36,284 bases of DNA from Vibrio brasiliensis LMG 20546 (GCF_000189255.1 NZ_AEVS01000064.1:1-36284), one strand, 5' to 3'. Counted from the stretch's first letter, positions 22,160 to 30,940 are shown. The notes: generated by a model not told the origin, from the sequence alone. Numbers and translations: made by a program.

Positions 22160-24427
22160 ATGCTGAATAAAGAATTAGAGTCGAGTCTGAATGGCGCATT
22201 TGCTCGTGCCAGAGACAAAAGACATGAGTTTATGACTGTCGAGCACCTCCTATTAGCATTGTTAGAGAACGATGCTGCTAGAGAGGCTTTGCAGGCATGT
22301 CAGGCCGACATCGACGCGCTTCGCGGTGAACTAGACGTTTTCATTGATCAAACCACACCTCTCATTCCAGAAAACGATGAAACTCGCGAAACGCAACCCA
22401 CTTTGAGTTTTCAACGCGTTTTGCAACGCGCTGTTTTCCATGTTCAATCTTCAGGCCGTAGTGAAGTCACAGGTGCTAATGTTCTTGTTGCCATCTTTAG
22501 TGAGCAAGAGTCTCACGCTGCATATCTGCTTAAAAAGAACGATATTAGCCGCCTCGACATTGTTAACTACATTTCACACGGTATTACTAAAGCCTCCAGC
22601 TCTGGCGATGAGCCTTCCTCATCGGATTCATTTAGCGACAATGTTGAAGAAGCGGGTTCAGAAGAGCGTTTAGAGAGTTTTGCCACCAACCTTAACCAAG
22701 TGGCTAAGCAAGGTCAGATCGATCCATTGATTGGACGTGACAAAGAGTTGGAACGTACCATTCAGGTTTTATGTCGTCGTCGTAAAAATAACCCATTGCT
22801 GGTTGGTGAAGCCGGTGTTGGTAAAACGGCAATTGCCGAAGGTCTGGCGTGGAGAATCGTAGAAGGTCAGGTGCCAGAGATTATCGCCAACAGCGTAATT
22901 TACTCACTTGATATTGGTTCACTACTTGCTGGTACTAAATATCGTGGTGACTTTGAGAAACGTTTCAAAGCGATTCTTAAGCAGCTTGAGAAAGAAGAAG
23001 ATGCGATTCTGTTTATCGATGAAATCCACACTATCATCGGTGCAGGTGCCGCGTCTGGTGGTCAGGTCGATGCTGCGAACCTGATTAAACCGCTGCTAAG
23101 TAGTGGTAAGTTACGCTGTATTGGTTCAACCACTTACCAAGAGTACAGCAACATCTTCGAAAAAGAGCGTGCTCTATCACGCCGCTTCCAGAAGATTGAT
23201 GTTGTTGAGCCATCATTAGATGACACGACTAAGATCCTGATTGGTCTTAAACCAAAATATGAAGCTCACCATGAGGTTCGTTACACCAATAAAGCGCTTC
23301 GTGCAGCGGTTGAGCTATCCGCTAAATACATTAATGAGCGTCACTTACCTGACAAAGCGATTGATGTTATTGACGAAGCTGGTGCCCGTAGCCGACTTGC
23401 ACCCGCTAGCCGTCGTAAGAAGACCGTTGGCGTGGCAGACATCGAAGCTATGGTAGCGAAGATGGCGCGTATTCCTGAAAAATCTGTTTCTTCTTCGGAC
23501 AAAGAGATTCTGCAGAAACTTGATGAGAAGATGAAGATGCTGGTGTTTGGTCAGGACGATGCGATTGATGTACTGAGCGAAGCAATCAAGCTGACTCGTG
23601 CAGGGCTTGGTGCTGATCATAAGCCAGTTGGTTCATTCCTGTTTGCCGGTCCTACCGGGGTAGGTAAAACAGAAGTAACGGTTCAGTTATCTAAGCTACT
23701 TGGCATTGAGCTATTGCGTTTTGATATGTCTGAATATGGTGAGCGTCACTCGGTTAGCCGATTAATCGGTGCTCCTCCTGGTTACGTTGGTTATGACCAG
23801 GGTGGTTTGCTAACAGACGCAGTTATCAAACATCCACATTCGGTCGTACTACTTGATGAGATTGAAAAGGCGCACCCAGATATCTTTAACTTGCTACTTC
23901 AAGTGATGGATAACGGCACCTTAACCGATAACAATGGTCGTAAAGCTGACTTCCGTAACGTTATTCTGGTTATGACGACTAACGCTGGTGTGCAGGAAAC
24001 AGAGAAGAAATCGATCGGCCTGATCCAACAAGATCACAGCCACGATGCGATGTCTGAAATTAAGAAGGTGTTTACACCAGAGTTCCGTAACCGTCTGGAC
24101 AATATCATTTGGTTTAACAGCCTAGATGAACATGTAATCCATCAAGTGGTTGATAAGTTTATTGTTGAACTTCAGGCTCAGCTGGATGTGCGTGGCGTAT
24201 CACTGGAAGTGTCCGACGATGCCCGCCACTGGCTTGCTCTTAAAGGTTATGACAAAGCTATGGGTGCTCGTCCTATGGGTCGTGCAATCCAAGAGCAGCT
24301 TAAGAAACCACTTGCTAACGAGCTACTGTTTGGTTCACTCGTTGATGGTGGCACAGTGAAAGTTGACCTCAAAGATGATGAACTGAAGTTCAAATACTTG
24401 AGTGAAAAAGAAGCTGCGATTCACTAA
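22160..24427 (+). CDS. clpA: ATP-dependent Clp protease ATPase subunit ClpA
   Basis: 755 residues (E. coli 758). ClpA is the AAA+ unfoldase that feeds ClpP. The N-domain (about 1-145) binds ClpS. AAA domain 1 has Walker A GEAGVGKT (Lys222) and Walker B ILFIDEIH; domain 2 has GPTGVGKT (Lys503) and [13 protein letters not shown]. The IGL tripeptide at 619-621 is the loop that docks on ClpP. The ATG at 22160 was chosen: AAAGGAGG lies a few bases upstream and [11 protein letters not shown] aligns with E. coli MLNQELELSLN; an upstream in-frame TTG at 22121 is not needed. Confidence 0.98.
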   Translation: MLNKELESSLNGAFARARDKRHEFMTVEHLLLALLENDAAREALQACQADIDALRGELDVFIDQTTPLIPENDETRETQPTLSFQRVLQRAVFHVQSSGRSEVTGANVLVAIFSEQESHAAYLLKKNDISRLDIVNYISHGITKASSSGDEPSSSDSFSDNVEEAGSEERLESFATNLNQVAKQGQIDPLIGRDKELERTIQVLCRRRKNNPLLVGEAGVGKTAIAEGLAWRIVEGQVPEIIANSVIYSLDIGSLLAGTKYRGDFEKRFKAILKQLEKEEDAILFIDEIHTIIGAGAASGGQVDAANLIKPLLSSGKLRCIGSTTYQEYSNIFEKERALSRRFQKIDVVEPSLDDTTKILIGLKPKYEAHHEVRYTNKALRAAVELSAKYINERHLPDKAIDVIDEAGARSRLAPASRRKKTVGVADIEAMVAKMARIPEKSVSSSDKEILQKLDEKMKMLVFGQDDAIDVLSEAIKLTRAGLGADHKPVGSFLFAGPTGVGKTEVTVQLSKLLGIELLRFDMSEYGERHSVSRLIGAPPGYVGYDQGGLLTDAVIKHPHSVVLLDEIEKAHPDIFNLLLQVMDNGTLTDNNGRKADFRNVILVMTTNAGVQETEKKSIGLIQQDHSHDAMSEIKKVFTPEFRNRLDNIIWFNSLDEHVIHQVVDKFIVELQAQLDVRGVSLEVSDDARHWLALKGYDKAMGARPMGRAIQEQLKKPLANELLFGSLVDGGTVKVDLKDDELKFKYLSEKEAAIH

Positions 24428-24444
24428 TCACACCCGAGCGTAAT

Positions 24445-24474
24445 AAAAAGCCAGAGTAATGCTCTGGCTTTTTT
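24445..24474. terminator. Intrinsic terminator between clpA and the YdcF-like gene
   Basis: Stem AGCCAGAG / CTCTGGCT extended by A-T pairs, with a five-base loop and six T on the plus strand. A run of A on the other side makes it usable from both directions. It lies between convergent genes. Confidence 0.92.
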
Positions 24475-24488
24475 GTATCTATAGATTG

Positions 24489-25124
24489 TTACTGGAAAAC
24501 GGCTTTAATTGCCTGATATGAGGTTTCTACGCTGTCAGGCACAGGCTGCTCAATCTGAAAACCAAGCGAAGGGTAATGTTTGATTCGTTCAAAGTCTCCC
24601 AGCATTGCCGTCACTGTGGTAGTCAGGTCGATCTCTTCACCAAAATAGTCACAAAAGGCAGTCTTTGGTGAACTGACACAAATATGTGAATACTCGGCCG
24701 GCCACTGTTTTACAAAGGTAGCGTACGCTCTACGCTCCATATATGGCTTCTGGACCAAGATGAAGGAGTGGAAATCAAGCCCGCTGCGGCGTAATAGCTG
24801 GTGGGTGAACACGACGTTTTCGCCACTGTTTGTCGCTTTATCTTCGATAATAATATCAGCGATTTGAACACCAAGGTCATGAGCATGGTCTGCGAAAGCC
24901 TGAGCTTCACTACCACTGAACATACCCTCAGTCAGGCGACCCACACCACCAGAAAAGATAACCTTGTTCGCCCAGCCCTCTAAATATAACTTCGCCGCAT
25001 GTTCAGCAACACGTAGGTCATTGCTGCATAGGACGAAGATACAATCTGCACGCTGCAAGGTGTCCGACAGTTGCATGTATTGCCATAAGTGTTCGATATG
25101 CTGATAGAGCTTTGCTTGACTCAT
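24489..25124 (-). CDS. YdcF-like DUF218 protein
   Basis: 211 residues with no signal peptide or membrane helix. The DUF218 fold is seen from ADCIFVLCSNDLRVAEHAAKLYLEG through VIFSGGVGR and EDKATNSGENVVFT to LVQKPYMERRAYATF. E. coli YdcF of this family binds SAM, but its reaction is unknown. It begins 15 bp after the stop of the YeeZ-like gene and has TTAGG before the ATG, so it is probably the last gene of a LysR-YeeZ-YdcF operon. Unlike ElyC at the start of the window it should be cytoplasmic. Confidence 0.85.
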   Translation of the reverse strand: MSQAKLYQHIEHLWQYMQLSDTLQRADCIFVLCSNDLRVAEHAAKLYLEGWANKVIFSGGVGRLTEGMFSGSEAQAFADHAHDLGVQIADIIIEDKATNSGENVVFTHQLLRRSGLDFHSFILVQKPYMERRAYATFVKQWPAEYSHICVSSPKTAFCDYFGEEIDLTTTVTAMLGDFERIKHYPSLGFQIEQPVPDSVETSYQAIKAVFQ

Positions 25125-25139
25125 ACGACCTAACCTCGT

Positions 25140-25961
25140 TTAGAGTGCGTCTAAAGTATGCTGAAAGTGGAAACGGTAACCAAGAGAGAGCAGTTTATCA
25201 GCGATGATACGCTTATCCTCAACATGAACCACAGGAGGCAGCGCTTGATCACTGCCGACGCTATCCAACGCTGCCTGATAGTATTGTGCCTTATTTACCG
25301 TGTTTGGTGTTGTGGCGTTGACTGTCTCGTTAGCCGGATTAAGCGCCATAAAGCTCACCGCCCCGATCGCATCTTGCAAATGGATCATATTGGCAGGGGC
25401 ACAATCGCTAACTTGTTTCAGCATTGCCGCGAAGCGAGAAGGGTGCCTGTTTGGGCCCACCAATCCACTACAGCGTACTACTGCGTAGCTCAATCCTGAC
25501 TCAATCAGACTGGTTTCTGCGGCTAGCATCACCTTAGCATTATCGCTGAACAGAGGGTTAGCCTCGCTTTTCTCGAGTGTCGCGTCATCCTCGACCATAT
25601 CCTGAGCAAGGTTGGGATAAACCGTGGTCGAACTGACCATCACAACACGCTTAACGCCGTTGTTCTTAGCTGCCTCAATCACAGCCTGCCAATTTGCCAG
25701 ATAGTTCTGTCCGGTTTGCTTACGAAACCCTGGAGGGAAACAACCAATAACGATATCGCTAGGGTTCTCGGTAAGGTGCTCATTGAGTGCTCGTGGACCT
25801 TCACTCAGGTTTGCTACAAAGCTGTTGATCCCAAGTTGTTTCAGCTGCGCAGCGCCTTCAGCAGTGGTTTTACTGACAAAAACACGCTGACCTACTGAGG
25901 TTAAGTATTGACTAAGAGGTGTGCCTAGCCAGCCTCCACCAATGATAGTTATGTTTTTCAT
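25140..25961 (-). CDS. YeeZ-like NAD(P)-dependent oxidoreductase
   Basis: 273 residues. The Rossmann start ITIIGGGWLGTPL (4-16) and SSTTVYP (about 110-116) place it in the extended SDR/epimerase-like group. The catalytic YxxxK is not intact: the position four before the likely Lys (FSDNAK) is Ser. E. coli YeeZ also lacks it, and shares the GLVGPxRHPxRF block seen here. The substrate is unknown. Its ATG overlaps the TAA of the LysR gene by one base, so translation is probably coupled. Confidence 0.85.
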   Translation of the reverse strand: MKNITIIGGGWLGTPLSQYLTSVGQRVFVSKTTAEGAAQLKQLGINSFVANLSEGPRALNEHLTENPSDIVIGCFPPGFRKQTGQNYLANWQAVIEAAKNNGVKRVVMVSSTTVYPNLAQDMVEDDATLEKSEANPLFSDNAKVMLAAETSLIESGLSYAVVRCSGLVGPNRHPSRFAAMLKQVSDCAPANMIHLQDAIGAVSFMALNPANETVNATTPNTVNKAQYYQAALDSVGSDQALPPVVHVEDKRIIADKLLSLGYRFHFQHTLDAL

Positions 25962-26848
25962 TATCTCGTCCCTGAAAGGAGTGTCCGAAGTTCAGTACGT
26001 AGTAACTTGTGTACGGGTTTATTGGCAAACCCTTGATGTTGAATAACATCGACATTCGCCTGCCATTGTAACTGCTGGAATTCGAGTGGAATTCGTTTGA
26101 TGATTCCGTCCTGACAAGACTTAGCTGCGATGTGGCTGGGTAAAAAGCCCCAACCAAATCCTTTAGTGATGAGTTCCAATAAAACGTAATAGCTGTCTGC
26201 ATACCACACGTCAGGACTGTGGGCCTGCTGGAATCCACTTACTTTGGCATTTCTTGAGCGTAACAATAACTGGCGATGAAGCAAGAGCTGATCGATATTC
26301 GCGGATGTTTGTTTTGCCAGAGAATGTTTCTCACTGACGTACAAATCAAACTCGACATGTCCGATTGACTCAAAATCTATACTGGCTGGCATATCCAGCT
26401 CAGAAAAAACCAGTCCGGTGGTAGCGCGTTTTTCGGCAACCATATCAATGATATCGGTACTGGAAGAGACCAGAACTTCTACTTTCAAATCTTTGTGTCG
26501 ACTGGTCACCTGAGCCATCACATCGGTGAAGTTAGCCAGTGGGATCCCTTCATCTAAAGCGATAGTGATGCTTTGTTCCTCAGTGTTTAGCAGCGAGGTA
26601 CTACATTCAACCAGTCGTTGATGTTGCCTTAGCGTCGCGTTGGCGTGAGGTAATAACTGTTGTCCAGCCTCGGTAAGGGTAGGGTAGCGCCCCTGACGAT
26701 TAAAGAGTTCTGCCCCGCAGTCAATTTCTAAGTTCATTATGTGCTGACTTACCGCAGACTGAACCTTGTTGAGTTTGCGTGCTGCTGCTGAAAATGAGCC
26801 AGTTTCGACGGTAGCGGAAAAAGCTTCCAGTTGTTCAATACTAAACAT
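25961..26848 (-). CDS. LysR family transcriptional regulator
   Basis: 295 residues from the ATG at 26848. The N-terminal winged helix-turn-helix is FSIEQLEAFSATVETGSFSAAARKLNKVQSAVSQHIMNLE (about 2-41), followed by the linker helix and a periplasmic-binding-like effector domain. The frame stays open 45 codons upstream but that extension is hydrophobic, covers the divergent promoter and matches no LysR family start. It is divergent from a PACE efflux gene, the usual layout for regulators of that family (AceR/AceI). It probably also drives its own operon with the YeeZ- and YdcF-like genes. Confidence 0.92.
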   Translation of the reverse strand: MFSIEQLEAFSATVETGSFSAAARKLNKVQSAVSQHIMNLEIDCGAELFNRQGRYPTLTEAGQQLLPHANATLRQHQRLVECSTSLLNTEEQSITIALDEGIPLANFTDVMAQVTSRHKDLKVEVLVSSSTDIIDMVAEKRATTGLVFSELDMPASIDFESIGHVEFDLYVSEKHSLAKQTSANIDQLLLHRQLLLRSRNAKVSGFQQAHSPDVWYADSYYVLLELITKGFGWGFLPSHIAAKSCQDGIIKRIPLEFQQLQWQANVDVIQHQGFANKPVHKLLRTELRTLLSGTR

Positions 26849-26878
26849 ATCACTTTTACTGATGGTAACTAACTTTTC

Positions 26879-26895
26879 TCTATCTGGATTATAGA
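26879..26895. promoter_or_regulatory. Candidate LysR-type binding site
   Basis: TCTAT, seven bases, ATAGA: a 17-bp interrupted palindrome containing the T-N11-A pattern typical of LysR-type sites, about 31 bp before the LysR start and 43 bp before the PACE gene. It is placed well for control of both. Confidence 0.5.
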
Positions 26896-26937
26896 TGAAT
26901 ATCAACACAGAAATTGAGACAAAATAGAGAAATTGAC

Positions 26938-27357
26938 ATGCAAACCAAAGAAAGAATCTTTCACGCAGTATCATTTGAGGCATTAGCGCTAGCGATTATC
27001 ATCCCTGTAACCTCATTGATCACTGGTAAGGGAACCAGCGATCTGGCTATTGTTGGTGTCGGGCTAAGCCTTTTTACTGTGGTGTGGAATTATTTCTACA
27101 ACATCGCTTTTGACCGCTTGTGTCCTATTGCCAGAGCAGAGCGCTGCTTGAAAGTACGTATCCTGCATACCTGTGGATTTGAAGGGGGCCTGATCTTTAT
27201 TACGGTGCCAACCATTGCCTGGTTCTTAGGTATCACCTTACTGGAAGCAATCATGCTGGAAGCAGGATTCCTGGTGTTTTTCTTCTTCTACGCGACAGGA
27301 TTCAACTGGTGTTACGACCGAGTACAACCATTCAAATGGTTAGCCGCACGAGTGTAG
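26938..27357 (+). CDS. PACE-type multidrug/biguanide efflux transporter
   Basis: 139 residues with four membrane helices arranged as two repeats. Each repeat begins with the family pattern RxxHxxxFE: RIFHAVSFEALAL (Glu14, equivalent to the key Glu15 of AceI) and RILHTCGFEGGLI. The helix 2 and 4 blocks WNYFYNIAFDRLCP and FNWCYDRV are also typical of PACE (bacterial transmembrane pair) proteins, which export chlorhexidine and other cationic compounds, or polyamines. The ATG at 26938 fits the family; the frame opens earlier only with a TTG. It is divergent from the LysR gene. Confidence 0.92.
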   Translation: MQTKERIFHAVSFEALALAIIIPVTSLITGKGTSDLAIVGVGLSLFTVVWNYFYNIAFDRLCPIARAERCLKVRILHTCGFEGGLIFITVPTIAWFLGITLLEAIMLEAGFLVFFFFYATGFNWCYDRVQPFKWLAARV

Positions 27358-27423
27358 CGTATCGGGCAGGGACGCCTATTATTAAAGAGTGTCGAACTTT
27401 GCCAATCTGGTATGTGGGGAAGT

Positions 27424-28173
27424 ATGAAGTGGCTGCTAGCGGTGTGTCTGTTGGTTTATTCCTTAGCTATCCATGCGGTACCGAAGGTGTACATGACGTC
27501 ACTAGACTGGCCTCCCTATTCAGGTGAGTCACTGGTAGACCAAGGGTTCTCAGTCGTGGTTGCTCGTGAGGCCTTTGCCGCTATGGGCTATGAGTTAGTC
27601 GTCGAGTTTAAGCCCTGGGTAAGAGCGGTTGCTTTAGCTGGAAAGAACGAAAAATATATAGGCTATTTTCCGGAATACTGGTTTGATACAAATGAATTCA
27701 TTTTTTCTGAGCCAATAGGGAGCGGTCCGCTTGGTTTGATGGAAAACGTAAAGTGGCCAATTTCCTGGACAACTCTCGACGATCTGAAAAATCTACAAAT
27801 CGGTGTTGTTCAGGGCTATGTAAATACCAAAGAGTTTGATTTGATGGTCGAGCAAGGTGATCTTCAAGTCGAAGCGTCAGTGAATGACGTGCGCAACATC
27901 CACAAAGTGGCTAAAGGGCGGTTGGATACGGCTGTGATTGATACAAATGTTCTGGATTATCTGATTAGTATCGACAGACGCGCCGAAATGCTGGCACAAA
28001 GAGTCCGAATGAACAGCCGAATGCTAGAGAATAAACTGCTATATCTTGCATTTAAAAACACGCCAGAAGGAAACAACTGGCGTGAGATTTTCAATCAGGG
28101 ACTGATGAAGATTGATGTTGAAGCGATCTTACAAAGGTACGGTCAAGTTGATACGCACATTCACAATCACTAA
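27424..28173 (+). CDS. Orphan periplasmic solute-binding protein (SBP_bac_3-like)
   Basis: 249 residues from the ATG at 27424. A signal peptide, KWLLAVCLLVYSLAIHA, is followed by the mature start VPKVYMTSLDWPPYSG, which resembles family 3 amino-acid binding proteins. No permease or ATPase is nearby, so it may serve a separate ABC transporter, act as a sensor partner, or have another role. An in-frame ATG four codons upstream (27412) is possible, since the ribosome binding site evidence is weak for both. It lies 66 bp after the PACE gene and may be cotranscribed. Confidence 0.75.
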   Translation: MKWLLAVCLLVYSLAIHAVPKVYMTSLDWPPYSGESLVDQGFSVVVAREAFAAMGYELVVEFKPWVRAVALAGKNEKYIGYFPEYWFDTNEFIFSEPIGSGPLGLMENVKWPISWTTLDDLKNLQIGVVQGYVNTKEFDLMVEQGDLQVEASVNDVRNIHKVAKGRLDTAVIDTNVLDYLISIDRRAEMLAQRVRMNSRMLENKLLYLAFKNTPEGNNWREIFNQGLMKIDVEAILQRYGQVDTHIHNH

Positions 28174-28182
28174 CACGACAAC

Positions 28183-28416
28183 TTAACTCGATAAAACGCG
28201 CAGTGTTTTGTCTGCGTGTTCAGCCATTTCAATACCTTCATCGGTGAGGTAACCACCATCTGGAAGTGTACATAACCCCTTCTCATATAGGCGTTGTACT
28301 GCCGCCTGCATCTCTTCAGAAGCATCATGATGAACCTTAATGCCAGTCGCGGCACTACTGATGTCAAACTGAAGCAATAAATTAAGTTCAGACATATGTT
28401 CAGGCGTAAATTTCAT
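28183..28416 (-). CDS. TIGR02647-type small protein
   Basis: 77 residues, the normal length. It begins MKFTPEHMSELNLLLQFD and contains GIKVHHDA and DGGYLTDEGIEMAEHA, a pattern I recognise from the TIGR02647 family of short gammaproteobacterial proteins with a helix-turn-helix-like shape. The function is not established. AAGGA stands seven bases before the ATG. It is convergent with the binding-protein gene (9-bp gap), with no obvious terminator between them. Confidence 0.8.
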   Translation of the reverse strand: MKFTPEHMSELNLLLQFDISSAATGIKVHHDASEEMQAAVQRLYEKGLCTLPDGGYLTDEGIEMAEHADKTLRVLSS

Positions 28417-28900
28417 ATTTAATTCCTTATCGAAGTACTGATTTCAAGTTAATCAGGATGTTGTGAATCGGCAACTTAATGAGTTGAGAAATGTTATCCA
28501 AGCCTTACTTTAATAACAGGATACAATGAAATTGGTTATCCGTTGTGCGATCGCTGTGAGACTAGATCAGAATCAAAGAATTATGCGTAGAACCGAGACT
28601 GAACGGGCTGCTACTAAGGTCTAATAGCAAATCTGCATAATAAAGTTTGTTATTATGAATATTCAAACTAAAACCAAGGTTAATCATCTACTTTAGTAGT
28701 AATTGATATTTAACGTTATGATTTATAAGTGCTTTCGTTTTGGTTTTACTCAGCTTTTATCTAAATTTATCCTGAGATAGACGTTGGTTTTCATTAGGTG
28801 AAAAAGATTTTGTCTATCTGGATGATTTAACGCTTGAATTTGATCACAAATCACGTAATTATCCGCGCCCACTAATTCACTTGTTGCAAAATGTTTCCCG
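28417..28900. other. 484-bp divergent region before focA
   Basis: AT-rich, with promoters for the small gene (minus) and focA (plus) presumably inside. No convincing ORF or clear FNR site (TTGAT-N4-ATCAA) was found, which is surprising for a formate channel gene. It holds AGTTTG / CAAACT (28644-28669) and the two-tier hairpin described at 28771-28821. Confidence 0.6.
28771..28821 (+). promoter_or_regulatory. Two-tier hairpin in the focA leader
   Basis: Outer stem AGATAGAC (28775-28782) / GTCTATCT (28812-28819), plus CC/GG beyond a bulge, encloses an inner stem TTTTCA (28788-28793) / TGAAAA (28799-28804) with the loop TTAGG. It ends about 80 nt before the focA ATG. Such nested pairing fits a structured RNA leader, but it could be chance in an AT-rich region. 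Confidence 0.4.
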
Positions 28901-29746
28901 ATGATAAACCTAAACCAGTTTGATTCATTACTACCTCCACAAATGGCTGAGCGTGCGGCAGAGATTGGCGTAGGCAAGGCAACTAAAGATCCCGTTAAAT
29001 CTTTCTTATTGGCGATTTCCGCAGGCATTCATATTGGTATCGCTTTTGTGTTCTATACCATAGTGACGACGGGCGCAGGTGATCTTCCTTGGGGGATTAC
29101 CCGACTACTTGGTGGCCTTGCGTTCAGCTTAGGCTTGATTCTTGTTGTGGTAACCGGCGGTGAACTGTTTACAAGTTCAGTGCTTACCTTGGTTGCGCGT
29201 GCGAGTGGAAAAATTACCTGGAAAGTATTGTTCAAGAACTGGCTGGTGGTTTACAGCGGTAACTTAATCGGCGCTCTGCTTCTGGTTGTATGTATGCTCA
29301 TGACTAAGCAGTACATGTTTGACCATGGTCAGGTTGGCTTAAATGCGATGGCGATTTCTCAGCACAAGATGCACCATACATTCTTGTCGGCTGTAGCTTT
29401 GGGTGTAATGTGTAACGTGTTGGTGTGTATTGCGGTGTGGATGACGTTTAGTGCTCGTAGTCTAACCGACAAAATTGCAGTAATGATCTTGCCTGTTGCC
29501 ATGTTTGTTTCAGCAGGCTTTGAACACTGTATTGCAAACATGTTCCAGGTACCTATGGCTATCGGTATCAAGAACTTTGCTCCAGCAGAGTTCTGGCAAA
29601 TGACTGGCGCTAATATCGCTGACTACGCTGATCTCAATATGCTTGACTTTATCACCAACAATTTAATCCCAGTGACGCTCGGTAACATTATTGGTGGTGG
29701 TGTGTTCGTTGGCATGTGGTACTGGTTGATTTATCTGAGAGACTAA
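28901..29746 (+). CDS. focA: Formate channel FocA
   Basis: 281 residues (E. coli 285). It belongs to the FNT family, homopentameric inner-membrane channels; FocA moves formate in and out. Six helices are present. The pore residues Thr91 (GGELFTSS) and His209 (GFEHCIANMF) sit at the same numbers as in E. coli FocA, and TNNLIPVTLGNIIGGG closes the core. Unlike E. coli there is no pflB downstream; a strong terminator follows at once. The start matches the family although the ribosome binding site is poor, and the leader may be structured. Confidence 0.93.
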   Translation: MINLNQFDSLLPPQMAERAAEIGVGKATKDPVKSFLLAISAGIHIGIAFVFYTIVTTGAGDLPWGITRLLGGLAFSLGLILVVVTGGELFTSSVLTLVARASGKITWKVLFKNWLVVYSGNLIGALLLVVCMLMTKQYMFDHGQVGLNAMAISQHKMHHTFLSAVALGVMCNVLVCIAVWMTFSARSLTDKIAVMILPVAMFVSAGFEHCIANMFQVPMAIGIKNFAPAEFWQMTGANIADYADLNMLDFITNNLIPVTLGNIIGGGVFVGMWYWLIYLRD

Positions 29747-29766
29747 TTGCGCGATATCCAGATTCG

Positions 29767-29798
29767 AAAAAAGGCTCACTTCAAAGTGAGCCTTTTTT
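29767..29798. terminator. Intrinsic terminator between focA and the small acidic ORF
   Basis: Perfect 14-bp stem AAAAAAGGCTCACT / AGTGAGCCTTTTTT with a TCAA loop. It can end both focA and the convergent 40-residue ORF, whose stop is six bases away. Confidence 0.94.
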
Positions 29799-29803
29799 AT
29801 TAG

Positions 29804-29926
29804 TCAACGATTGTTCGTCAATATCTCATCAAGCGCCTTGAGTTCTTCAGGCTCATCTATCAGCCAATCACGAATGTCACCATTGTCATTCTCTTGGATC
29901 TTTGTCTCGTTGCTGTGGTAATACAT
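29804..29926 (-). CDS. Small acidic protein of 40 residues, unknown function
   Basis: A short ORF on the minus strand encodes 40 residues beginning MYYHSNETKI and ending LDEILTNNR. It has eleven acidic against four basic residues. Support: AAAGGGA lies about seven bases before the ATG, and the frame ends six bases before a strong bidirectional terminator that fits its end. An AT-rich TATAAA near 30009 upstream could be a -10 element. I recognise no family. It lies downstream of fetB in the same direction but 220 bp away, so it is likely transcribed separately. Confidence 0.6.
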   Translation of the reverse strand: MYYHSNETKIQENDNGDIRDWLIDEPEELKALDEILTNNR

Positions 29927-30090
29927 TACTTCATCCCTTTAGTAAGTTACGAGAGACAAGCTAATCCGGTCTGGTGACAAAATTATTACGCTTACCGAAT
30001 TAAATTTTATACGCATGAATGCAAAGAAAATTTTTCTTGACGTTTGCAGAATGGCTGGCTAGACCAGTTGTAATTGATGTATCACCACGG

Positions 30091-30113
30091 TTATCCACAG
30101 AATCTGTGGATAA
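30091..30113. promoter_or_regulatory. Palindrome of two perfect DnaA boxes
   Basis: TTATCCACAGA, one base, TCTGTGGATAA: perfect 11-bp arms. Each arm contains the consensus DnaA box TTATCCACA, one on each strand (30091-30099 plus, 30105-30113 minus), pointing toward each other with five bases between. It lies between fetB and the small acidic ORF. It has no T tract, so it is not an intrinsic terminator. Confidence 0.75.
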
Positions 30114-30145
30114 GATCGAAACGGCTATGAAAAACAGTCAGAGGA

Positions 30146-30940
30146 TCATTCTGAAGAATGTGAACTAACCAGCAAACGACCTTCTTTATTGATGCAATTT
30201 CGCACGGTCAACTTAAGTGCTATCGCGACAGAAATTGTCATCATCACAAAAATTGCGACCATGATCATAAGCTGGTACTTAATGGCAATAATCGGACTCG
30301 CTCCACCAAGGATCTGACCTGTCATCATACCCGGTAAGGTAACCAGTCCTGTGGTTGCCATTGTCGCTATGGTAGGTGCCAGTGAACGTTGAATTGCTTC
30401 ACGAACAAACGGCAGGGTAGCGTAGCGGGTAGAGGCGCCGAGAGATAAGGCTGCCTCATACTCTCCACGGCGCGTTTCCAGTGCCGAGAAAAACGTCTGT
30501 AGTGAGACAATATTGCCACTCATCGAGTTTCCTAACAGCATCCCGGCGAGAGGAATCAGATATTGTGCGCTGAACAGTGGTGAAGGCTTAATCACTAATA
30601 AAGTTATGATGGCGAGGATGGGTAACAGGCCGGCAAAAAGACCTGTCGTGATAGGTAGCATCAGCTTTGAGGCAGGCAGTTTTGACTTCGAAATGATAGC
30701 ACTGGCACCAATCAAAACCATGGCCACAATCCACAGCAAATTGATTACCGCGCTGTTAAAGTCGAACAGGTACTCTAAGTAAACACCGACCAGAACGAGT
30801 TGCAGAGTCATACGAGCGACACTGGTAATAATGTCGCGTCCCAGCTCAAGCTGATAAAAACGATTGAGCAGCAGAGGGATGGCTAACAGGCCGAAAAAAG
30901 CCGCTAAGACCAGCCAGTCAATATCAATAACACTGCCCAT
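30146..30940 (-). CDS. fetB: FetB-like ABC export permease (YbbM family)
   Basis: 264 residues with about seven membrane helices. The family block GLVTLPGMMTGQILGGASPIIAIKYQ (about 208-233) is close to E. coli FetB, as are IPLAGMLLGNSM (about 129-140) and LSLGAS (the likely ATPase-coupling EAALSLGA loop, about 165-172). E. coli FetAB exports iron and helps oxidative stress tolerance. No fetA ATPase gene is adjacent here: the upstream neighbour is the divergent tor operon, so the partner must be elsewhere. The name is by similarity; iron as substrate is inferred. Confidence 0.85.
   Translation of the reverse strand: MGSVIDIDWLVLAAFFGLLAIPLLLNRFYQLELGRDIITSVARMTLQLVLVGVYLEYLFDFNSAVINLLWIVAMVLIGASAIISKSKLPASKLMLPITTGLFAGLLPILAIITLLVIKPSPLFSAQYLIPLAGMLLGNSMSGNIVSLQTFFSALETRRGEYEAALSLGASTRYATLPFVREAIQRSLAPTIATMATTGLVTLPGMMTGQILGGASPIIAIKYQLMIMVAIFVMMTISVAIALKLTVRNCINKEGRLLVSSHSSE

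Noticed and set aside
25140-25961. Missing YxxxK as a sign that the YeeZ-like gene is broken
   Set aside because: E. coli YeeZ also lacks it; this is a family trait.
26849-26983. 45-codon N-terminal extension of the LysR gene
   Set aside because: It is hydrophobic, covers the divergent promoter and lies before the normal winged-helix start.
28703-28716. Possible FNR site before focA
   Set aside because: Only the TTGAT half matches; the second half is poor.
30147-30162. CATTC/GAATG hairpin at the fetB stop as a terminator
   Set aside because: The stem is only five pairs and there is no adjacent T run.
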